Shown in pieces: positions 8,254 to 16,546 of a stretch of DNA of 64,000 nt; position 1 is the first letter of the stretch, and every line of letters starts with the position of its first letter. The DNA is from Streptomyces sp. NBC_01317 (GTDB lineage Bacteria > Actinomycetota > Actinomycetes > Streptomycetales > Streptomycetaceae), in NCBI RefSeq assembly GCF_035961655.1, contig NZ_CP108393.1, positions 6,775,001-6,839,000 of the forward strand. The letters run 5' to 3'. Below the pieces are notes generated by a model. The model was not told the origin of the DNA. It searched no databases and was given only the letters and a program-made list of their open reading frames with translations. The position numbers were made by a program, and so were the translations under genes.

Positions 8254-8796
8254 ATGAAGACCGCCGACGCGGCCCCCGGCCGCGAAGACCTTTTCCACGC
8301 CCTGCGGCCGCTCGTCGCCGCCGAGGCCAGGGCCGAGGCGCCCGGCGCCGCCGTCGAGGCGCGCGACCTCGAACAGGCCGTGTGGGTACGGCTGCTGGAG
8401 CGGATGGCGGGGGAGGGGCCGCCTCCCGACACCGTCCGCTGGGTTCGTACCGCCGTACGCGCCGAGGCGCGGCACGGCCGCCGTACCGCCGCCCACGAAC
8501 TCCCCTACACCCGCGCCCAGCCCGCCGCCGGCGCCGACTCCGACCCCGAGCGCGCGGCACTCCGTGCCGACCGGAAGCGTGCACTCCGCTCCGCCGTGGG
8601 CCGTACACCTGGGCGCTGCCCCCGCCTGCTGGCTGCGATGCTGTCGCCCGACGACCCCACCTACCGCGAAATCGCAGGAGAGTTGGGTATCTCACAGGGG
8701 AGTTTAGGGCCGATGCGTTCCCGATGCCTGGGATGCCTGCGAAGAATGCTCACACCGGAGATTGGCACCGCTGAACTTGGGGGAAAGAGGCGGTAG
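8254..8796 (+). CDS. Sigma-70-like (ECF-type) regulator with a TTA codon
   Basis: This 180-aa protein resembles a compact ECF sigma factor. ARDLEQAVWVRLLERM followed by VRWVRTAVRAEARHGRR resembles sigma region 2, and YREIAGELGISQGSLGPMRSRCLGCLRRML (split here in meaning: helix-turn-helix from residue about 130) resembles region 4. Leu150-151 in GSLGP is encoded by TTA at 8704-8706, the rare codon read by the bldA tRNA, so translation may be tied to development. No anti-sigma gene adjoins it. A GNAT gene follows 37 bp downstream on the same strand and is probably co-transcribed. Targets are unknown; it may be a sigma-like DNA-binding protein rather than a true sigma factor. Confidence 0.7.
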   Translation: MKTADAAPGREDLFHALRPLVAAEARAEAPGAAVEARDLEQAVWVRLLERMAGEGPPPDTVRWVRTAVRAEARHGRRTAAHELPYTRAQPAAGADSDPERAALRADRKRALRSAVGRTPGRCPRLLAAMLSPDDPTYREIAGELGISQGSLGPMRSRCLGCLRRMLTPEIGTAELGGKRR

Positions 8797-8833
8797 ACAA
8801 TCGGCGTACCAGGTGAGCGGGAGGCATGCACAC

Positions 8834-9337
8834 ATGGGCATGAGCGTGACCATCTCTGCGGCGAGTGCGCAGGACGCGGAACAGATCCTGAAGCTGCAAT
8901 ATCTGTGTTACCAGAACGAGGCCGAGCTCTACGGCGACTACACCATCGAGCCGCTCACCCAGACCCTGGACGACCTGAGGGCCGAACTCGACCGGGGGCA
9001 CGGCCTGGTGGCCCGCCTCGGCGACGAAGTGGTGGCATCGGTACGTGGCACGGTCGACGCGTCCGGCACCGCGCGGATCGCCAAACTCATCGTCCACCCG
9101 CGTCTCCAGCGCCACGGCCTCGGCGGCCGGCTGCTCGACGCCATAGAACTGCACTTCGCGGCCGAACCGGCCGCGCGGCGCTTCCGGCTCTTCACGGGCC
9201 ACCGCAGCGAGGGCAATCTGAGGCTCTACCGGAGCCGGGGCTACGCGCCGGTCTCGGCGGAGCAGATCGGCCCGCGCCTGCGCCTCGTGACGCTGGAGAA
9301 GGAGGCCGCCGCCGAGGTGTACGTCGCGAGCGCCTGA
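8834..9337 (+). CDS. GNAT family N-acetyltransferase
   Basis: This 167-aa protein has the GNAT fold. IAKLIVHPRLQRHGLGGRLLDAIE is the acetyl-CoA-binding motif A (Q/R-x-x-G-x-G/A as QRHGLG), and EGNLRLYRSRGYAP is the typical beta6-7 region with the N...YxxxGF pattern. The ATG at 8834 follows a GGGAGG element with 9-base spacing; ATG 8840 is also possible. It lies 37 bp after the sigma-like gene. The acceptor substrate is unknown. Confidence 0.85.
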   Translation: MGMSVTISAASAQDAEQILKLQYLCYQNEAELYGDYTIEPLTQTLDDLRAELDRGHGLVARLGDEVVASVRGTVDASGTARIAKLIVHPRLQRHGLGGRLLDAIELHFAAEPAARRFRLFTGHRSEGNLRLYRSRGYAPVSAEQIGPRLRLVTLEKEAAAEVYVASA

Positions 9338-9394
9338 CCCCGGGGGCCGACGTCCTGAGAGCGGCGCGGCCACCCGCGGAAGGCTGTTACGGAT

Positions 9395-9859
9395 CTACGA
9401 CGCGAGAGCGGAATCCCCGCCGGTACGGGGGGATTCCGCGACCCGCGGCCTGCGCAGCCACAGGATCCCCGTGACCGGCAGCAGCACGGGAATGAACAGG
9501 TACCCCATGCCGAAGGACGACCACACCGTGGAGTCCGCGAACGCGGAGGAGTCGGCGAGCGTCCACACCCCGACGGTCAGCACCCCCACCAACTCCGCCC
9601 CGCAGCACACCAGCGCGACCTTCCGCGCCGTCTCCCCGCCCCGTACGAGCGTGTAGGTGATGAAGACGTACACCACGGCCGCGACGGCCGACAGCAGATA
9701 CGCCAGCGAGGCCCGGTCGTACTCGGTCGCGATCTGGTAGACCGAGCGGGACACCGCGCCCACCGTCATCACGCCGTAGAGCCAGACCAGCAACAGGCCG
9801 GGGCCCTTGACGAGCCTGGTCCGTGTCTCCGGCTCGGGCTGTGTCCTCATGGTCTTCAT
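9395..9859 (-). CDS. Integral membrane protein, 4 predicted TM helices
   Basis: This 154-aa protein of unknown function has hydrophobic segments at about residues 20-38, 52-72, 80-100 and 115-135 and a charged C-terminal tail. Homologous-looking proteins are common in Streptomyces (recalled). It starts three bases after the stop of the next membrane-protein gene, so the two are certainly co-transcribed and may form a complex. An 11-bp perfect inverted repeat (9408-9418/9429-9439) inside its 3' end may terminate transcription from the convergent GNAT gene. Confidence 0.75.
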   Translation of the reverse strand: MKTMRTQPEPETRTRLVKGPGLLLVWLYGVMTVGAVSRSVYQIATEYDRASLAYLLSAVAAVVYVFITYTLVRGGETARKVALVCCGAELVGVLTVGVWTLADSSAFADSTVWSSFGMGYLFIPVLLPVTGILWLRRPRVAESPRTGGDSALAS

Positions 9860-9862
9860 GGT

Positions 9863-10222
9863 TCAGCCACCCCAGATGTCGTGGAGCCGTACTTCGAGCA
9901 CGGCCAGGACGACCGCCCCGGCCGACACCGTCACCGAACCCCAGCGGGTCCGCTCGGTCAGGGACAGGAAGCCGGCGGCGGGCACCGCGAGCAGGGCCCC
10001 GAGCAGGTACGAGAAGAACAGCACCGAGCCGTCGGAGGCCCGTTCCCCGCGCCCCACCAGCACGATCCCGACCACCACCTGGATCAGCGCCAGCGCCGAC
10101 ACCACGGCCATGCCGATGAAGTGCCAGTCCTTGGTCGGCTGGTCCCGGTACGCGGCGAAACCGCACCAGGCGGCGAGGGCGAGCGCGGCCACGGAGACCG
10201 CGACCGTCAGGGCGACAAGCAT
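9863..10222 (-). CDS. Small integral membrane protein
   Basis: This 119-aa protein has four hydrophobic helices (about residues 3-22, 36-56, 62-84, 95-112), ending HDIWGG. I chose the ATG at 10222 because the protein then starts directly with the first membrane helix (MLVALTVAVSVAA); the open extension to 10312 is Arg/Gly-rich and looks non-coding. It is the first gene of a two-gene membrane-protein operon with the gene at 9395-9859 and is divergent from the HAD phosphatase. Function unknown. Confidence 0.7.
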   Translation of the reverse strand: MLVALTVAVSVAALALAAWCGFAAYRDQPTKDWHFIGMAVVSALALIQVVVGIVLVGRGERASDGSVLFFSYLLGALLAVPAAGFLSLTERTRWGSVTVSAGAVVLAVLEVRLHDIWGG

Positions 10223-10338
10223 GGGCCCGAGCGTATTACGGCGGAATGACCGGCCCGCGCGCGCCCCCGGCCGTCCCCCGCGGTCACCCCGGCGCGCACC
10301 CCCGGACGCCACGTACTGTCCCCTTCATGAGGAGTGAC

Positions 10339-10986
10339 ATGAGGATCGACGCCGAAGCCCTGCTGTTCGACAACGACGGGACACTCGTCTCCTCCCTGGA
10401 GTCCGTCCTGCGCTGCTGGGGCCGTTGGGTGGAGGAGTACGGCATCACGGCGGACGCCTTCGCGCGGTACGGGCTGCACGGCCGCCCCGCCGCCGAGATC
10501 GTGGCCGACCTGGTCCCCGCCGCACAGGTGCCGGCCGCCGTCGCCCGTATCGAACAGCTGGAGATCGACGACGCCGCCGGCGGTGTCGTCCTGGTGCCGG
10601 GCGCGGCCGGCCTGCTCGCCTCCCTGCCCGGCGAACGCTGGGCCGTCGTCACCTCCGCCTCCCGGCGGCTCGCGGACGCCCGCCTCGGCGCGGCCGGGCT
10701 GCGTCCCAAGACGCTGGTCACGGCGGACGACGTCACCCGTGGCAAGCCCGACCCCGAACCGTTCCTGCTCGCCGCCCGGCTCCTCGGCGTGGACCCGGCC
10801 CGCTGCCTGGTCTTCGAGGACGCGCCCGCCGGGCTCACGGCCGCCCGGGCCGCCGGTATGCGGACCGTGGCCTTGGCCACAACCCACCTCCACGCCGAAC
10901 TGGTCGCCGACGCGGTCGTCGACGACCTCTCCGCCGTGTCGGCCCAGGTCACGGCCGGGGGAGTGGAGATCCGTATCGCCGGCTGA
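10339..10986 (+). CDS. HAD-superfamily phosphatase (beta-phosphoglucomutase/sugar-phosphatase type)
   Basis: This 215-aa protein has the classical HAD motifs. Motif I is LLFDNDGTLVSS, with both catalytic aspartates in DNDGT. Motif II is AVVTSASRR. Motif III is GKPDPEPFLLAA (Lys). Motif IV is CLVFEDAPAGLTAARAAGM. The alpha-helical cap of about 70 residues after motif I marks subfamily IA. The sequence most resembles the YfbT/GPP sugar-phosphatases. The ATG at 10339 has AGGAG five bases upstream; the ATG at 10327 overlaps that site. The cytosolic phosphate-ester substrate is not predictable. Confidence 0.85.
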   Translation: MRIDAEALLFDNDGTLVSSLESVLRCWGRWVEEYGITADAFARYGLHGRPAAEIVADLVPAAQVPAAVARIEQLEIDDAAGGVVLVPGAAGLLASLPGERWAVVTSASRRLADARLGAAGLRPKTLVTADDVTRGKPDPEPFLLAARLLGVDPARCLVFEDAPAGLTAARAAGMRTVALATTHLHAELVADAVVDDLSAVSAQVTAGGVEIRIAG

Positions 10987-11065
10987 GACCGGCCCCCGAC
11001 CCGCGCCGCCGCTCAGAGGGCGTCCGCATGCTGCGACGGAGGAGTCCGCTATGCGGACGGCCCCC

Positions 11066-11093
11066 TTGGCAAAGTACTGACGTCTGCTTTACT
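11066..11093 (+). promoter_or_regulatory. Promoter of the metNIQ leader peptide
   Basis: A -35 box TTGGCA (11066-11071), a 16-base spacer and a -10 box TTTACT (11088-11093) lie immediately upstream. The ATG of the leader peptide at 11100 is six bases after the -10 box, so the transcript is probably leaderless. Confidence 0.65.
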
Positions 11094-11099
11094 TACCGC

Positions 11100-11186
11100 A
11101 TGACCAGGACGAGCTACCGCGCCCCCGCGACCGAGGCGATCACGACGCCCGGTGCTCGTTGTCTGTGTCGAATGTGCGCCAACTGA
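11100..11186 (+). CDS. Cysteine-rich leader peptide upstream of metNIQ (28 aa)
   Basis: This 28-codon frame starts MTRTSYRAP and ends RCLCRMCAN before TGA. Three Cys codons fall within six residues near the end. It sits on the promoter of a methionine ABC transporter operon, 283 bases before metN, so the obvious reading is a translated attenuator that senses Cys-tRNA (sulfur amino acid supply). Actinobacterial Cys-containing leader peptides upstream of sulfur genes are established. A small hairpin (11202-11221) follows the stop. The remaining 250 bases before metN contain C-rich simple sequence (11389-11417) and no other gene. The mechanism is inferred. Confidence 0.65.
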   Translation: MTRTSYRAPATEAITTPGARCLCRMCAN

Positions 11187-11469
11187 GGGCCCCTGCCTGA
11201 GCCTCGCGCCCCGAAGCGAGGACAACAGCCGCGCCGTTTCCCGTACCACCTGAGGGCCTTCCCGGGCCCCCACGGTTGTGTACGGACCGCGCACGCCCCC
11301 CGCACACGCCGCCTCCCGGTCACCCACCGCATCGGCCGTGCCGTGTCGCCCTGAGCTGTGCCCACGCCCACCCCCCGTCTCCCTGACCCATGCCCATGCC
11401 CCTGCCCCCTGCCCATGCCTCGCGCCGGCGGATCCTCCGCCGCGCCCCCGACTGTGACGGAACCCCCCT

Positions 11470-12516
11470 GTGATCACTACTACGGGCCTGACGAAGGTCT
11501 ACCGGTCCGCCCGCGGGCGCGGCCGGGAGATCACCGCGCTCGACGGTGTCGACCTCCACGTCCGCGAGGGTGAGGTCTTCGGTGTCGTCGGACAGAGCGG
11601 CGCCGGAAAATCCTCACTCATCCGCTGCGTCAACCTCCTCGAACGCCCCACCTCCGGCACCGTGACCGTCGCGGGCCAGGACCTCACCGCGCTCGCGGGC
11701 CGGGGCCACCGGGCCGGCAAGGAGCTGCGCCGGGCCCGCAGTTCGATCGGCATGGTCTTCCAGCACTTCAACCTGCTGTCCTCCCGCACGGTCGAGGACA
11801 ACGTCGAACTGCCCCTGGAAATCCTCGGCGTCCCCGCCCGCGAACGCACCCGCCGCGCCCTCGAACTCCTCGACCTGGTAGGCCTCGCCGACAAGGCCAA
11901 GGCCTACCCCGCGCAGCTCTCCGGCGGCCAGAAGCAGCGGGTCGGCATCGCCCGCGCCCTGGCGGGCGACCCCAAGGTGCTGCTCTCCGACGAGGCGACC
12001 AGCGCCCTCGACCCCGAGACCACCCGCTCGATCCTCCAGCTGCTGCGCGACCTCAACCGCCAACTCGGCCTCACCGTGCTGCTCATCACCCACGAGATGG
12101 AGGTCGTGAAGACGATCTGCGACTCGGCCGCGCTGATGCGCGCGGGCAGGATCGTCGAGTCGGGGACGGTGAGCGAACTGCTCGCCACCCCGGGCTCCGA
12201 GCTGGCCCGTGAGCTGTTCCCGGTGGCGGGAGACGCCTCGGGCCCCGGCCGTACGGTCGTCGACGTCACCTTCCAGGGCGAGGCCGCCACGCGGCCGGTG
12301 ATCTCCCAGCTCTCCCGTACGTACAACATCGACATCTCGATCCTCGGCGCGGCGATGGACACCGTCGGCGGCCGGCAGATCGGCCGGATGCGGATCGAAC
12401 TGCCCGGCGCGTACGAGGAGAACGTCGTCCCGGTCGGCTTCCTGCGCGAGCAGGGGCTCCAGGTCGAGATCGTCGGCGCTCCCGACCCCGGTCTCACCAA
12501 GGAAGGTGCCAAGTGA
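11470..12516 (+). CDS. metN: Methionine ABC transporter ATP-binding protein
   Basis: This 348-aa ATPase powers uptake of D/L-methionine. It has Walker A GQSGAGKS (about residues 40-47), Q-loop VFQHFN, signature LSGGQKQR, Walker B VLLSDEATS and the H-loop THE. The final 90 residues are the NIL regulatory domain, which in MetN proteins binds methionine and inhibits transport. The GTG start at 11470 has only a weak ribosome site, consistent with control from the upstream leader. The TGA overlaps the metI GTG by 4 bp. Confidence 0.95.
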   Translation: MITTTGLTKVYRSARGRGREITALDGVDLHVREGEVFGVVGQSGAGKSSLIRCVNLLERPTSGTVTVAGQDLTALAGRGHRAGKELRRARSSIGMVFQHFNLLSSRTVEDNVELPLEILGVPARERTRRALELLDLVGLADKAKAYPAQLSGGQKQRVGIARALAGDPKVLLSDEATSALDPETTRSILQLLRDLNRQLGLTVLLITHEMEVVKTICDSAALMRAGRIVESGTVSELLATPGSELARELFPVAGDASGPGRTVVDVTFQGEAATRPVISQLSRTYNIDISILGAAMDTVGGRQIGRMRIELPGAYEENVVPVGFLREQGLQVEIVGAPDPGLTKEGAK

Positions 12517-13181
12517 CCTGGTCCGAGATGCAGCCCCTGCTGTCCCAGGGGACCGTCGACACCCTCTACATGGTGCTGTGGTCCGGGCTCGTCACCGTCG
12601 CCGGCGGACTGCCCCTCGGCATCCTGCTGGTCCTCACCGACAAGGGCGGACTGCTCCAGAACGCCCCGGTGAACAAGGTCGTCGGTGTGATCGTGAACAT
12701 CGGCCGCTCGCTGCCGTTCATCATCCTGCTGATCGCCCTGATCCCCTTCACCACCTTCGTGGTCGGCACCTTCATCGGCCCGACCGCCATGATCGTGCCG
12801 CTGGCGATCGGCGCCATCCCGTTCTTCGCCCGCCTGGTCGAGACCGCGATCCGCGAGGTCGACCACGGACTGGTCGAAGCCGTCCAGGCCATGGGCGGCT
12901 CCATCCCCACCATCGTCCGCAAGGTCCTGCTGCCGCAGGCCCTGCCGTCGATCGTCTCCGGGACCACCACCACCGTCATCGCACTCATCGGCTACTCGGC
13001 GATGGCCGGGGCGGTGGGAGGCGAAGGCCTCGGTTCCAAGGCCGTCACGTACGGATTCCAGCGCTTCGAGAACGGCTTCATGATCGCCACCGTCGTGGTG
13101 CTGGTCCTGATCGTCACCGTGATCCAGCTGATCGGCGACCTGGCCGTACGACTGCTGGCGCGCCGGGTCCGTACCGCGTAG
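12513..13181 (+). CDS. metI: Methionine ABC transporter permease
   Basis: This 222-aa inner-membrane protein forms the methionine channel with MetN and MetQ. It has five hydrophobic segments and the BPD-transporter EAA loop (EAVQAMGGSIPTIVRKVLLP) that docks on the ATPase, at about residues 115-145. The GTG start overlaps the metN stop (GTGA), indicating translational coupling. Confidence 0.95.
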   Translation: MTWSEMQPLLSQGTVDTLYMVLWSGLVTVAGGLPLGILLVLTDKGGLLQNAPVNKVVGVIVNIGRSLPFIILLIALIPFTTFVVGTFIGPTAMIVPLAIGAIPFFARLVETAIREVDHGLVEAVQAMGGSIPTIVRKVLLPQALPSIVSGTTTTVIALIGYSAMAGAVGGEGLGSKAVTYGFQRFENGFMIATVVVLVLIVTVIQLIGDLAVRLLARRVRTA

Positions 13182-13271
13182 GCCGCACAACACCACACAC
13201 CCGCACGGTCCGTCACGGCCCGCACTCCTTGTCCGGGCCTCCCCACCGCACACCGGAAAGAGGCACTCTTC

Positions 13272-14132
13272 GTGCGCACCACCATCAAGCTCACCGCCGC
13301 TGCCGCCACCGCCGCTCTCGCCCTCACCCTGAGCGCCTGCGGCACGTCGTCCGATCCGGCCCCCAAGGCCGCCGACGGCGCCAAGGCCGACGAGTCCAAG
13401 CCCCTGCTCGTCGCCGCGTCCCCGACGCCGCACGCCGACATTCTCACCTTCATCAAGAAGAACCTGGCGGCCAAGGCCGGACTCAGGCTCGACGTCAAGG
13501 AGTTCACGGACTACGTCCTGCCGAACACCGGCACCGAGAGCGGCGAGGTCGACGCCAACTACTTCCAGAACAAGCCCTATCTGGACGACTTCAACAAGAA
13601 GAACGGCACCCACATCGTGCCGGTCGTCAACGTCCACCTGGAGCCGCTCGCCCTCTACTCCAAGAAGGTCGGGGAACTGAGCGGGCTCAAGGCCGGCCAG
13701 AGCATCGCGATCCCCAACGACACCGTCAACGAGGGCCGCGCCCTCAAGCTCCTCGCCGACAACGGTGTGATCACGCTCAAGGACGGCGTCGGCGGCAGCG
13801 GTTCGCTGGCCGACATCAAGGACGACAAGGGCCTCACGTTCAAGGAACTGGAAGCCGCCACCCTGCCCCGCGCCCTCGACGACGTGGACGCCGCCGTCAT
13901 CAACGGCAACTACGCCATCGAGGCCGAGCTCAACCCCGCCCAGGACTCCATCGCCCTGGAGAAGACCGAGAACAACCCGTACGCCAACTTCCTCGCCGTG
14001 AAGGAGGGCAACGAGAAGGACCCGCGGGTGCTGAAGCTCGCGAAGCTCCTCAACTCGCCCGAGGTGAAGAAGTACATCGAGGACACCTACAAGAACGGCG
14101 CGGTCCTGCCCGCCTTCGGCCCCGCCGCGTAA
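13272..14132 (+). CDS. metQ: Methionine-binding lipoprotein
   Basis: This 286-aa protein is the extracytoplasmic methionine receptor of the MetNIQ system (NlpA/MetQ family). Its signal peptide ends with the lipobox LSAC (Cys around residue 22), so it is lipid-anchored. LLVAASPTPHADIL and the segment DANYFQNKPYLDDFN are diagnostic of MetQ. It begins 90 bp after metI and ends before a 13-bp perfect hairpin terminator. The GTG start at 13272 follows GGAAAGAGG. Confidence 0.95.
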   Translation: MRTTIKLTAAAATAALALTLSACGTSSDPAPKAADGAKADESKPLLVAASPTPHADILTFIKKNLAAKAGLRLDVKEFTDYVLPNTGTESGEVDANYFQNKPYLDDFNKKNGTHIVPVVNVHLEPLALYSKKVGELSGLKAGQSIAIPNDTVNEGRALKLLADNGVITLKDGVGGSGSLADIKDDKGLTFKELEAATLPRALDDVDAAVINGNYAIEAELNPAQDSIALEKTENNPYANFLAVKEGNEKDPRVLKLAKLLNSPEVKKYIEDTYKNGAVLPAFGPAA

Positions 14133-14171
14133 CGGGGCGCCGCCCTCCGTCCCACGCCGTCCGTTCGGCAC

Positions 14172-14204
14172 GAGCCCCGCGCACCCCGGTCGTGCGCGGG
14201 GCTC
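14172..14204 (+). terminator. metNIQ hairpin terminator
   Basis: Perfect 13-bp arms (GAGCCCCGCGCAC and its complement) around a seven-base loop, 40 bases after the metQ stop, before the next gene. Confidence 0.75.
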
Positions 14205-14256
14205 CCCCGATGCTGCATGCTGTGCATTTACGACGGACTGAGGCATGGAGCTGCGC

Positions 14257-14889
14257 ATGACTACCTTTCCGGACGTGTCCATCAGCACGGAGCGGTTGGT
14301 GCTGCGCCCCTTCGAACCGTCGGACATCCCCGCGCACGTCGAGATGATGAACGACGAGATGGTCACCGCCTGGACGTCCGTGCCCCACCCGTACACCCAG
14401 GAGGACGCCGAGCGGTGGGTCCACACCATCGCCCCCGCCGAGCGCACCGGCGGACGCGGCATCGTCTTCGCCGTCACCGAGTTCCTCACGCAGCGGCTCG
14501 TCGGCATCGTGCGGCTCCACCACACCAACTGGCGCGCCCTCGCCACCGAGGCGCAGTACGTCACCGCCCCCTGGGCGCGAGGCGAGGGGTACGCCACCGA
14601 ATCGGTGCTCGCCGTCGCCCAATGGCTGTTCCGCGACCAGAAGTTCGAGCGCATCGAGGTGCGTACGGCCGCCGACAACACCGCCTCCCAGCAGGTCGCC
14701 CAGAAGATCGGCTGCATCAGCGAGGGCGTGCTGCGCAGCGCGTGGATAGCGCGTACGCAGACCGAGGACGGCGGCTGGACGGACTTCCGCACCGACCTCC
14801 TGGTCTGGAGCCTGCTGCCCGAGGATCTGGAAGGTGTGGCGGAGCAGATGGCGGACAGCGGATACGCGTCCTTCACGGACTGGAACTGA
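14257..14889 (+). CDS. GNAT acetyltransferase, RimJ/RimL-like
   Basis: This 210-aa protein has the N-terminal ISTERLVLRPFEPSD typical of RimJ/RimL-type acetyltransferases. It also has ARGEGYATESVLAVAQWLF (acetyl-CoA motif) and VRTAADNTASQQVAQKIGC, the conserved N..S..V..K.G segment. The ATG at 14257 has GGAG six bases upstream; the ATG at 14245 would have GAGG only one base away, so I prefer 14257. It may acetylate a ribosomal protein N-terminus or a small amine. Two 16-bp tandem repeats (14909-14940) lie downstream before the next gene. Confidence 0.85.
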   Translation: MTTFPDVSISTERLVLRPFEPSDIPAHVEMMNDEMVTAWTSVPHPYTQEDAERWVHTIAPAERTGGRGIVFAVTEFLTQRLVGIVRLHHTNWRALATEAQYVTAPWARGEGYATESVLAVAQWLFRDQKFERIEVRTAADNTASQQVAQKIGCISEGVLRSAWIARTQTEDGGWTDFRTDLLVWSLLPEDLEGVAEQMADSGYASFTDWN

Positions 14890-15004
14890 CCACCGCGCGT
14901 CCTCGATCGACCCTCGCCACCACCGACCCTCGCCACCACCGACCGACGTTCACCGCCCCCGACCGACCGCCACCCGGCGACACATTCCTGGAGACTTGAA
15001 GAAG

Positions 15005-16225
15005 ATGGCCGACCGCGTCACGGTGATCGGCTGGGACGGCTCACCCCTTACCGCTGCCGGCAACTCCGCCCTGTCCGCCGCGACACTGGTCGCCGGAGCC
15101 GCCCACCATCTGGCCCTCCCCGAGATCCCCGCGGGCGCCGAGCGCGTCCAGCTCGGCAGTATCGACCTGGCGGCCCGCCGGATCGCCGGGCACCGCGGCA
15201 GCGCGGTGGTCCTCGCCGACGGCGACCCCGGCTTCTTCGGTGTCGTACGGACGTTGCGCGACCCGGAACACGGCCTGGAGGTCGAGGTCGTCCCCGCCGT
15301 CTCCGCCGTGGCGGCGGCCTTCGCCCGGGCCGGCATGCCCTGGGAGGACGCCCAGATCGTCGTCGCCCACGCCCGTACGCTGCGCCGCGCCGTCAACGTG
15401 TGCCGGGCGCACACCAAGGTCGCCGTCCTCACCTCCCCGGGCGCGGGCCCCGCCGAACTGGCCCTGCTCCTCGAAGGGGTCCACCGCACCTTCGTCATCT
15501 GCGAGGAACTGGGCACCGACCGCGAGAAGGTCAGCGTCCTCACCTCCGACAAGGCGGCCGACCACGAGTGGCGCGACCCCAACGTCGTGATCGTCATCGG
15601 CGGCATCGGGACCGCCGTCTCCCCGGTCAGCGGCTGGATCGCGGGCCGCGACCCCGCCTACCCGCCGGCCGAGCGGGGCTGGGCGCTGCCCACCGAGGAG
15701 TACGGGATAGAGCTCGACGAGGGCGAGTCGACCTGGCTGCGCGCCGCCCAGCTCTCCCGGATCGGCGCCCGTACCGGCGATCTCGTCTGGGACATCGGCT
15801 CCGGCAGCGGGGCACTCGCCGCCGAGGCGGCCCGCTTCGGCGCCGCCGTGATCGCCGTGGACGACGAGCCGGGGGCGTGCGCCAGCACAGCGGCGGCGGC
15901 CCGGCGCGCCGGTGTTCAGCTCCAAGTCGTCCAAGGACGCGCCCCCCACGTTCTGGAGCGCCTGCCCGAGCCGGATGTCGTACGGATCGGGGGCGGCGGG
16001 ATCGACGTCGTCATCGCCGTCGCCGACCGCAGGCCCGAGCGCATCGTGACCCACGCGGCCAACCGTGACGAGGCGGAAGCCATCGGAACTGCCTTGCGCG
16101 ACGGGGGATATGCGGTGGAATGTGTTCTGCTCCAGTCCGTCGATCTCGACACCGCGGACTGGTCGGAACGCGAGCGGTCCGTGGTCTTCCTGGTGTCCGG
16201 ACAGCGCCCCGACACGACCTCCTGA
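15005..16225 (+). CDS. cobL: Precorrin-6Y C5,15-methyltransferase / decarboxylase (CbiE-CbiT fusion)
   Basis: This 406-aa cytosolic enzyme of cobalamin synthesis methylates C5 and C15 of the corrin ring and decarboxylates the C12 acetate. The N-terminal half (1 to about 205) is the CbiE tetrapyrrole methylase, with DGDPGFFG near residue 75. The C-terminal half is the CbiT class-I methyltransferase, with DIGSGSGALAAEAAR at about residue 260. The ATG at 15005 follows GAAGAAG. It is upstream of the BluB-CobT fusion on the same strand, so the region carries late and lower-ligand steps of B12 synthesis. Confidence 0.93.
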   Translation: MADRVTVIGWDGSPLTAAGNSALSAATLVAGAAHHLALPEIPAGAERVQLGSIDLAARRIAGHRGSAVVLADGDPGFFGVVRTLRDPEHGLEVEVVPAVSAVAAAFARAGMPWEDAQIVVAHARTLRRAVNVCRAHTKVAVLTSPGAGPAELALLLEGVHRTFVICEELGTDREKVSVLTSDKAADHEWRDPNVVIVIGGIGTAVSPVSGWIAGRDPAYPPAERGWALPTEEYGIELDEGESTWLRAAQLSRIGARTGDLVWDIGSGSGALAAEAARFGAAVIAVDDEPGACASTAAAARRAGVQLQVVQGRAPHVLERLPEPDVVRIGGGGIDVVIAVADRRPERIVTHAANRDEAEAIGTALRDGGYAVECVLLQSVDLDTADWSERERSVVFLVSGQRPDTTS

Positions 16226-16546
16226 CGGCCCCGCGCACCCCGTTGCCGCTCCGCCCCCTGCCTCCGGTTGTCGTAGACCCGGGGTAGGCTGGCCGATCGT
16301 TGTACCGCAGCCGGGCGTTCGTCGCTTCGTTCGTCAATGTCCGGAAAAGGGGCCCGTTTTGGGCCTTGATGTGGTACAGCGAAAACCGGGGGAAGCGCGA
16401 CGTGGCGCAGCCCACAGCGGGCCGTGTCGTGCCGCGCGACGCCCGCGCTCGTTGTTCCATGACAAGCGCGGGGAGCACCGACGATCTGCGGAGCCGTCGC
16501 CCCGGTGAAGGGCCGTAGGAGCACAACCAATGGGCGAGGGGTACGC
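16226..16546 (+). other. Leader region of the bluB-cobT gene, nothing recognised
   Basis: This 321-bp gap holds a 5-bp hairpin GGCCC-GTTTT-GGGCC (16351-16365), a possible -10 box TAGGCT (16285-16290) without a good -35, and a 49-codon open frame beginning at 16369 (MWYSENRGK, stop 16516-16518). I looked for a cobalamin riboswitch and did not find its conserved B12 box. Confidence 0.4.

Noticed and set aside
6487..9337. Terpene or polyketide biosynthetic cluster around the P450
   Set aside because: No terpene synthase, PKS or NRPS gene lies nearby; only the short peptide frame fits the P450.
11904..14939. 1011-codon minus-strand frame across metNIQ
   Set aside because: It lies antisense to three well-identified genes, has shadow composition and no domain.
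14909..14940. Two 16-bp tandem repeats
   Set aside because: Only two copies in a short intergenic gap; no array and no adjoining cas genes.
16226..16546. Possible cobalamin riboswitch before bluB-cobT
   Set aside because: The conserved B12 box and the GGTG/CCAC core pairings are not present.
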